A DNA stretch of 37,737 nt from an uncultured Oscillospiraceae bacterium. Its GTDB lineage: Bacteria > Bacillota > Clostridia > Oscillospirales > Oscillospiraceae. Positions 33,460 to 37,737 of this stretch are shown here, in pieces. The position numbers and the translations under genes are program-made. Below the pieces are notes generated by a model. That model made no database searches and was not told the DNA's origin. It worked only from the letters and a program-made list of their open reading frames with translations. Position 1 is the first letter of the stretch, and the number at the start of each line of letters is the position of its first letter. The stretch spans positions 1 to 37,737 of the forward strand of contig CAJTVM010000018.1 in the NCBI GenBank assembly GCA_910579595.1, given 5' to 3'.

Positions 33460-33482
33460 AATGTTGAAAAGGAGTGTGTGTG

Positions 33483-34658
33483 ATGAAAAAAACAGGTCCA
33501 TCCTGTATGTTGATCAAAAATGCCGACGTTTACGCACCGGAGCACCTGGGCGAACAGGATATCCTGATTGCAAACGGCGGCATCGTCAGCATGGGCAAAA
33601 ACCTCTCCACAGCGTCCTTTGACGAGGATGCGCTGCAAGTACTGGACTGCCAGGGCGCCGTTGTCGCGCCGGGCTTCATCGACGCCCATGTCCATGTGCT
33701 GGGCGGCGGAGGCGGCGCAGGCTATGGCAGCCGCGCGCTGGAGCTGCGGCCCTCGGAGGCCTTCCTGGCGGGCACCACCACCATCATCGGCTGTCTGGGG
33801 GTGGACACGGTGACCCGGAACGTGATGCAGCTGGTAGCCAAGTCCCGCAGCTCCCGTGAGCGGCATTTGACGGTTTACTGTGTGGACGGCGGGCTGGATT
33901 TCCCCATCCATACCCTGACCGGCAGCTTGCGGCAGGATATGTTCCTGGTTCCGGAGATCATCGGGGTGGGCGAGCCCGCCATCTCGGACAAGCGCTCCAG
34001 CCAGGTGACCACAGAGGAGATTGCCAAGCTGGCGGCGGACGTCCATGTGGCCGGGCGGCTTTCCGGCAAACGCGGCTTCGTCCAATTCCATTTGGGCGAT
34101 CAGCCCAGCGGGATGCAGCCCCTGTTTGACATCCTCTCGGCGGTGGACATCAAGCACGTCATCCCCCTGCACTGCAACCGCAATCACCAGGTGCTGGAGG
34201 AGTCCCCCGCCTGGGCGGCCAAGGGAGGCGTCATCGACATTACAGTGCCCCTGTTCCCGCCCGCCTATAAGCTGGGCACCTCCGTGCCTGACGCCATCGG
34301 CTATTATAAGGCCCAGGGCGTCAACATGGGCCAGGTGACCATCTCCTCCGACGGCAACGGCGTGAGCACCCTGTTTGGCAAGGACTATATCCACAGGTTC
34401 CCCATGTCCCTGCTTTACAACGACGTGAAGCTGCTGGTAGAGCGGGGCACGGACATCGCCGAGGCGGTGTCCTATGTAACGGCCAACGTGGCGGACGCCT
34501 ACGACCTGGCGTCCAAGGGGCGCCTGGAGCCCGGCAAGGACGCGGACCTGCTGGTCATCGACCGGGCGGGCTTCACCCTGCGCCACTGCGTCGCGGGCGG
34601 GCACCTGGTGGTGGAGAATGGACAGGCCTGTCCTCCGCCCTACGGGATTGACTCCTGA
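33483..34658 (+). CDS. Amidohydrolase-superfamily protein, IadA-like (paralogue 2)
   Basis: A 391-residue metal-dependent hydrolase, clearly a paralogue of the 21732-22931 product. Both share GFIDAHVH, LGGGGGAGYGSR, GTTTIIGCLG and VGEPAISD. Metal ligands are H69, H71, H203 (QFHLGD), H230 (PLHCNRN) and D290 (SSDGNG), and E164 takes the place of the carboxylated lysine of IadA. The first ATG after GGAGTG is at 33483. It is the first gene of an operon with two 2-keto-4-pentenoate hydratase-type enzymes. Two paralogues in adjacent divergent operons suggest two related substrates or successive ring-opening steps. Confidence 0.87.
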   Translation: MKKTGPSCMLIKNADVYAPEHLGEQDILIANGGIVSMGKNLSTASFDEDALQVLDCQGAVVAPGFIDAHVHVLGGGGGAGYGSRALELRPSEAFLAGTTTIIGCLGVDTVTRNVMQLVAKSRSSRERHLTVYCVDGGLDFPIHTLTGSLRQDMFLVPEIIGVGEPAISDKRSSQVTTEEIAKLAADVHVAGRLSGKRGFVQFHLGDQPSGMQPLFDILSAVDIKHVIPLHCNRNHQVLEESPAWAAKGGVIDITVPLFPPAYKLGTSVPDAIGYYKAQGVNMGQVTISSDGNGVSTLFGKDYIHRFPMSLLYNDVKLLVERGTDIAEAVSYVTANVADAYDLASKGRLEPGKDADLLVIDRAGFTLRHCVAGGHLVVENGQACPPPYGIDS

Positions 34659-34680
34659 ACATTGCAAAGCAGGTGAATCA

Positions 34681-35478
34681 ATGATGGAACAGTTGACGTT
34701 AGAGCAGCGCATGGATTGTGCGCGGCGCTCCTGGCAGGCGGAGCAGGACCGCCGGGAGATTGAGATGCTGACCCTCACCTACCCGGGGCTGGACCGGGAG
34801 GAGGGCTACGCGGTGCAGGAGCTGCGCAATCAGCTGGTAGAACAGGCCGGCCACCGGGTCGTGGGCTATAAGCTTGGCTCCACCAGCCTGCGCAAGCGCC
34901 AGCAGATGGGCACCACCGCCAGCAGCTACGGGCGGCTGTACGAGTATATGGCCATCCCCCCCGGCCAGCCGCTGGAGCTTGACCGGTTCATCCACCCCAA
35001 GGTGGAGCCGGAGATCACCTTTGTGCTGGGGCGGGATCTGTGTGGGCCAAATGTCACGGCGGCCCAGGTAATGGCGGCGGCGGAGTGCGTGGTGTGCTCG
35101 CTGGAGGTCATCGACAGCCGGTATGTGAATTTCAAATTTACCGGCGGCGACGTGGTGTCGGACAATATCTCCGGCGGCGCCTATGTGCTCAGCGGGCAAA
35201 AATACGACCCCAAGGAGCTTGATCTGGAGCTCCTTGGGGTGCGGTTGGCGGTGAACGGCGTGGATCAGGGCTATGCGGCCTGCTGCGAGGTGCTGGGCCA
35301 CCCGGCCCGGGCCTTGGCTGAGTTCGCCAATATCTTCTTCCGCCGGACCGGACAGCCCATTCGGGCGGGGCAGTTCGTCATGACCGGCGGCATAACCCAG
35401 TCTATCACCCTATCCCGAGGGGACCATGTATCCGCCCGCTTCGCCCACATGGGCGAAGTGACGCTGGATGTGATTTGA
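34681..35478 (+). CDS. 2-keto-4-pentenoate hydratase-type enzyme (MhpD family, copy 1)
   Basis: A 265-residue member of the MhpD/fumarylacetoacetate hydrolase family. It shows the conserved Lys in GYKLGSTS, the metal-binding Glu pair in PKVEPEITFVL, and a third Glu in SLEVIDSRY. The usual ADNAS segment reads SDNISGG. Family members hydrate 2-oxo-4-enoates to 4-hydroxy-2-oxo acids, or decarboxylate 4-oxalocrotonate. AGGTGA precedes the ATG at 34681 (a second ATG follows directly). It is 22 bases behind the amidohydrolase gene and 14 bases before a second homologue, an arrangement seen for hydratase-decarboxylase pairs of meta-cleavage pathways. The exact activity is not decided. Confidence 0.87.
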   Translation: MMEQLTLEQRMDCARRSWQAEQDRREIEMLTLTYPGLDREEGYAVQELRNQLVEQAGHRVVGYKLGSTSLRKRQQMGTTASSYGRLYEYMAIPPGQPLELDRFIHPKVEPEITFVLGRDLCGPNVTAAQVMAAAECVVCSLEVIDSRYVNFKFTGGDVVSDNISGGAYVLSGQKYDPKELDLELLGVRLAVNGVDQGYAACCEVLGHPARALAEFANIFFRRTGQPIRAGQFVMTGGITQSITLSRGDHVSARFAHMGEVTLDVI

Positions 35479-35492
35479 GGGGAGGCTTGACA

Positions 35493-36272
35493 ATGGACGT
35501 ACAACAAAAACGCGCCTTGGCGCGGGAGCTGTTCCATGCGTGGGAAAGCAATGCGACCGCGCCGCTCCCCAGCCAGGCGGGCCAGCCGCTGACCCAGGCG
35601 GAGGCATATGAGATACAGGGCCTGCTGGCCGAACTCCACCGGAAGGCGGGCCGAAGCGCCGCAGGCTGGAAACTGGGGCTGACCAGCGCCGCGCTCCAGG
35701 AACGGTATGGGACGGACCAGCCGGTCTACGGGCGGCTTCTGAACGGATGCTGCTACCCCAACGGCGCGGATATCCCGGCGGAGGCTATCCCCTGCCCCAA
35801 GATAGAGTGTGAGCTGGCCCTGGTGCTCAAAGCGGATCTGGACGTCCCCCCGGCCTCGCCGGAGGAGGCCATGGCCGCTGTGGATTACGCAGTCCCGGCC
35901 CTGGAGCTGGTGGGAAACCGGTACGGCGGATACCAGGCCGGACTGGTGGACAACATCGCCGACAACGCCTTTTTCGGGGGCTTTGTGCTGGGCGACCGGC
36001 CAGCCCCCCCGGACAAGCTGGATCTGGAGCTTTTAGGCGTCCGCCTGGAGCAAAACGGGCGCACGTTGGGCAGCGGCATTGGCGCGGCCGCCATGGGCGG
36101 TCCCGCCTACGGGCTGCTGTGGCTGGCAAAGGCGCTGGCCGGCGCGGGGACGCCGCTGCGGGCGGGGGAGATCATTTTAAGCGGTGCGCTCCTGCCCAGC
36201 GTACCCGCGCAGGACGGCGGGTATTTCAGGGCCTGCTTTGACGGGCTGGGCGATGTGTCAGTCCGCTTTTGA
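35493..36272 (+). CDS. 2-keto-4-pentenoate hydratase-type enzyme (MhpD family, copy 2)
   Basis: A 259-residue MhpD-family protein. Motifs are AGWKLGLTS with the conserved Lys, PKIECELALVL with the metal Glu pair, LELVGNRY with a further Glu, and IADNAFFGG, closer to the classical ADNAS. It differs enough from its neighbour at 34681-35478 to suggest a distinct partner role, such as hydratase with decarboxylase. GGGGAGG precedes the ATG at 35493; an in-frame TTG upstream includes the ribosome site and is unlikely. Its 3' end overlaps the converging IclR gene by 15 bases. Confidence 0.87.
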   Translation: MDVQQKRALARELFHAWESNATAPLPSQAGQPLTQAEAYEIQGLLAELHRKAGRSAAGWKLGLTSAALQERYGTDQPVYGRLLNGCCYPNGADIPAEAIPCPKIECELALVLKADLDVPPASPEEAMAAVDYAVPALELVGNRYGGYQAGLVDNIADNAFFGGFVLGDRPAPPDKLDLELLGVRLEQNGRTLGSGIGAAAMGGPAYGLLWLAKALAGAGTPLRAGEIILSGALLPSVPAQDGGYFRACFDGLGDVSVRF

Positions 36273-37052
36273 CCCCGCGGATTCTACCCAGCCCAAATCC
36301 CGGGAGATGCGCTGGGCCGTTGCCGCCACATCCTGTATGAGCCGCTCCCGCATCAGGAATTTTGCCCGGCCCACGGGGATGGTCACGCTGATGGCGGCCG
36401 CGGCGCGGCCGGAATAATCCCGCACCGGCGCGGCCGCGCACCAAAGGCCCAGCTCAAATTCCTCGTTGTCCACGGCATAGCCCTGGCGGCGTATCTGCTC
36501 CAGTTCCTTATGGAGGGCGGCGGCGGATGTGATGGTATAGGGCGTATAGCTGGGCATCCCCCTTGCGGCGGCAATCTCGTCCACTTGGCCTGGCTCCAGC
36601 GACGCCAGCAGCACCTTACCCAGCGCCGTGGCGTGGCAGGGGTTGCGCTTCCCCACATAGGACTTCAGCCCCATCATATGGGAGCTCTCCACCTTGTTTA
36701 TGTATACCACCTGACCATCCGACAAAATGGCCAAGTGGGCGGTTTCATCGTATTTCCGCACCAGATCTGCCAGATGGGGACGGGATACCGTATTCACCGG
36801 AAAGCTGTAGTTGGAGCTGCTGGCCAGCTGAAGCGCCCGATAGCCCAGGTAATACCGCCCATTTGGCTTGGGCTGAAAAACGTATTCGCATTGTTTGAGG
36901 GTGAGCAGCAGGTTATGGGCCGTACTGTGGTTTAATCCCACCGCGCCGCTGATCTCAGACAGCGACGCCCCCTCCTTGGCCTGGGAAATCACCTCTAAAA
37001 TGCGCAGCGCCCGCTCTACTGACTGAATTCCGCGCCTGTGTTCCTGCTCCAC
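36258..37052 (-). CDS. IclR-family transcriptional regulator
   Basis: A 264-residue regulator. An N-terminal winged HTH begins IQSVERALRILEVISQ and contains LSEISGAVGLNHSTAHNLL. The C-terminal effector domain has CHATALGKVLLA and VDNEEFELGLWCAAAPVRD, all standard for IclR proteins. The start is a GTG at 37052; an in-frame stop lies three codons upstream, so no earlier start is possible. IclR proteins usually control adjacent catabolic operons, often of aromatic or hydroxy acids, so regulation of the amidohydrolase-hydratase operon and perhaps the divergent operon is likely. Confidence 0.92.
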   Translation of the reverse strand: MEQEHRRGIQSVERALRILEVISQAKEGASLSEISGAVGLNHSTAHNLLLTLKQCEYVFQPKPNGRYYLGYRALQLASSSNYSFPVNTVSRPHLADLVRKYDETAHLAILSDGQVVYINKVESSHMMGLKSYVGKRNPCHATALGKVLLASLEPGQVDEIAAARGMPSYTPYTITSAAALHKELEQIRRQGYAVDNEEFELGLWCAAAPVRDYSGRAAAAISVTIPVGRAKFLMRERLIQDVAATAQRISRDLGWVESAGSKAD

Positions 37053-37058
37053 CCGCCA

Positions 37059-37178
37059 TCATCTTCCCTTCGTTTTGAATATCCTTCGCAGCGTTTCCTC
37101 TGGTTCCATCTGGAGGACCAGGGCGCAGTCATTGCGAAAAGGGACCGTGTATCGCTGAATCCCGTGCCGCTGAGCCAC
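37059..37178 (-). CDS. Possible 39-residue ORF directly upstream of the IclR gene
   Basis: A GTG-started frame of 39 codons in the same frame as the IclR gene, ending in TGA three codons before its start. The composition looks protein-like (RYTVPFRNDCALVLQ, EETLRRIFKTKGR), but no ribosome site is evident. It could be a leader peptide, the remnant of an older gene, or chance. No homologue is recognised. Confidence 0.2.
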   Translation of the reverse strand: MAQRHGIQRYTVPFRNDCALVLQMEPEETLRRIFKTKGR

Positions 37179-37310
37179 TCACTGGCAATGCTATGATAAT
37201 GCAAGCCAGGAACAAAGTCAAGCCGGCCGGAAAAATGGAGCCAGGAGCGTATCGTCCATGAGTAAGAAGAACGCCCTTACACTGTATCAGCTTTCAGACA
37301 CACAGGATTT

Positions 37311-37601
37311 CTACGAGGTTTCTCTTTGCAGCAGCACAATAGCCTCAACGGTATTACCCCTTTCCCGCAAAACTTTCCTTAGAACCTGTATTCACAACCT
37401 CAATTCACCGCTTGGCCGGGTCTATTCCCGCCATGCCGCGTTAAATTTTCTGGAAATAAACACAATGATTCCTGCGAAAATTTGCCTTGCCTGTCGGGAA
37501 AATCCCTCGCCCATCCGGCGGTTTCGGCTGTGAATACAGGTTCTTACTTCCTTGCCGTCAATATAAATCGGGAAGTTAAACTCTATCGAATGCAACGGCA
37601 T
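37311..37601 (-). pseudogene. Small ORF interrupted by the MITE-like element
   Basis: An ATG at 37601 with GGAG 8 bases upstream opens a frame MPLHSIEFNFPIYIDGKEV that runs into the inserted element at 37543. If the element and one copy of its TTA target repeat are removed, the frame continues without a stop (RKVLRERGNTVEAIVLLQ) to TAG at 37311-37313, giving 41 residues. A MerR-type promoter (37633-37663) reads into it. As it stands the frame reads through the element and ends within it or just beyond. No family is recognised. Confidence 0.45.
37379..37546. mobile_element. MITE-like element, 162 bp, 15-bp terminal inverted repeats, TTA target duplication
   Basis: GAACCTGTATTCACA (37382-37396) and its perfect complement (37529-37543) bound a 162-bp non-coding segment. 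TTA occurs directly outside each end (37379-37381 and 37544-37546), as expected for a 3-bp target duplication. The size, repeats and TNA-type target suggest a miniature element mobilised by an IS5-family (IS1031-type) transposase. No transposase gene is in the window. Its A/T-rich inner sequence encodes nothing convincing. Confidence 0.8.
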
Positions 37602-37632
37602 TTTCGATTCTCCATTCAGCAGGTATAATGAG

Positions 37633-37663
37633 AGCATACAATGTAGAGTAAACTCTACGTCAA
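37633..37663 (-). promoter_or_regulatory. MerR-type promoter with 19-bp spacer, reading left
   Basis: On the minus strand TTGACG (37663-37658) and TATGCT (37638-37633) are separated by 19 bases, the over-long spacer characteristic of promoters activated by MerR-family proteins. The spacer contains the palindrome at 37643-37658. It points to the interrupted small ORF starting at 37601. Confidence 0.6.
37643..37658. promoter_or_regulatory. Palindromic operator for the adjacent MerR regulator
   Basis: GTAGAGT and ACTCTAC are perfect 7-bp inverted arms around a 2-base centre. The palindrome fills the spacer of the leftward promoter and lies 24 bases before the MerR-type coding start, so it could mediate both activation leftwards and autoregulation rightwards. 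Confidence 0.6.
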
Positions 37664-37681
37664 GAGGATGGGAGGATTTTT

Positions 37682-37737
37682 CTGGATTACTCCATTGGAG
37701 AATTTTCAAAGGTCACGGGGCTGGGGATACATACTCT
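37682..37737 (+). CDS. MerR-family transcriptional regulator, N-terminal fragment, apparent CTG start
   Basis: Only 18 codons lie in the window before its right edge. They encode (L/M)DYSIGEFSKVTGLGIHT, the beginning of the MerR winged-helix domain, normally MxYSIGEFSKxTGLGIHTLRYYE. The codon at the expected start is CTG, not ATG. It has GGGAGGA at an ideal 5-base spacing, and no in-frame ATG, GTG or TTG lies close upstream. Either CTG is the real start or the base is changed. A TATAAT box occurs at 37624-37629, without a good -35. Confidence 0.75.
   Translation, partial: MDYSIGEFSKVTGLGIHT

Larger units (their letters stand above)
33066..33482. other. AT-rich divergent regulatory region
   Basis: This 417-base gap separates the leftward transporter/catabolic operon from the rightward amidohydrolase operon, and its centre is much more AT-rich than its surroundings. 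It contains the rightward promoter (33396-33424), repeated AAATGTTTAC motifs and a TGTGCACA palindrome (33232-33239). I could not place a good sigma70 promoter for the leftward operon; TACAAT- and TATGCT-like boxes near 33150-33175 lack a matching -35. An open frame across the region on the minus strand is AT-rich, lacks a ribosome site and is not gene-like. Confidence 0.6.

Noticed and set aside
33185..33517. A 110-codon minus-strand frame in the AT-rich divergent gap
   Set aside because: It has no ribosome site, covers the promoter and repeats, and its composition reflects AT-rich non-coding DNA.
37258..37533. A 91-codon plus-strand frame across the MITE
   Set aside because: Half of it is MITE sequence. 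When the element is removed the frame ends quickly. The opposite strand gives a better small ORF.

Overview
The window is GC-rich, densely coded DNA with strong Shine-Dalgarno sites, AgrC/AgrA-type signalling, PucR, IclR and MerR regulators, and ferredoxin-linked, O2-sensitive enzymes (4-hydroxybutyryl-CoA dehydratase, 2-oxoacid:ferredoxin oxidoreductase). This suggests an obligately anaerobic, high-GC Clostridia member, probably of the Oscillospiraceae (Flavonifractor/Lawsonibacter/Intestinimonas type). The taxonomic assignment is inference. I saw no rRNA, tRNA or CRISPR array.

Layout. (1) 1-1944, minus: an AgrC-like histidine kinase and a LytTR response regulator cut by the left edge. (2) 2417-7279, plus: a complete sugar ABC transporter (lipoprotein, double ATPase, two permeases) whose binding protein strongly resembles the galactofuranose protein YtfQ. 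It has a good sigma70 promoter and a hairpin after the binding-protein gene. (3) 19328-7427, minus: a tightly packed run of 14 genes, probably one operon, diverging from a PucR-type regulator (19517-20785). It encodes a four-subunit 2-oxoacid:ferredoxin oxidoreductase, an ADP-forming acyl-CoA synthetase, two EthD-like alpha/beta-barrel proteins, a PhlG/phloretin-hydrolase-like C-C hydrolase, an iron alcohol dehydrogenase of the 4-hydroxybutyrate dehydrogenase type, a VOC protein, 4-hydroxybutyryl-CoA dehydratase, a NifU-like protein, a small CxxC protein and a 4-hydroxybutyrate CoA-transferase. (4) 33065-20822, minus: a second ABC transporter (33065-28230) followed by two FAD flavoproteins with a ferredoxin between them, a second PhlG-like hydrolase, a DapA-family lyase, an IadA-like amidohydrolase and an iron-sulfur flavoprotein. 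(5) 33483-36272, plus: a second IadA-like amidohydrolase and two 2-keto-4-pentenoate hydratase-type enzymes, followed by a convergent IclR regulator. (6) The right edge: a 162-bp MITE-like element inserted in a small ORF, and a divergent MerR gene that appears to start with CTG.

How it may work together (inference). Regions 3 to 5 look like catabolic islands for cyclic or acylated organic compounds. ABC transporters import the substrate. Flavoproteins reduce or oxidise it. PhlG-like hydrolases cut C-C bonds, and amidohydrolases open amide, lactone or ring bonds. Hydratase and aldolase-type enzymes then produce pyruvate-like pieces. Region 3 would carry a C4 fragment through 4-hydroxybutyrate, 4-hydroxybutyryl-CoA and crotonyl-CoA towards butyrate, and gain ATP from a 2-oxo acid through the ferredoxin oxidoreductase and ADP-forming synthetase. 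The actual substrates cannot be read from sequence. The combination of PhlG-like and EthD-like proteins with the 4-hydroxybutyrate enzymes in one operon is the best candidate here for an undescribed pathway.
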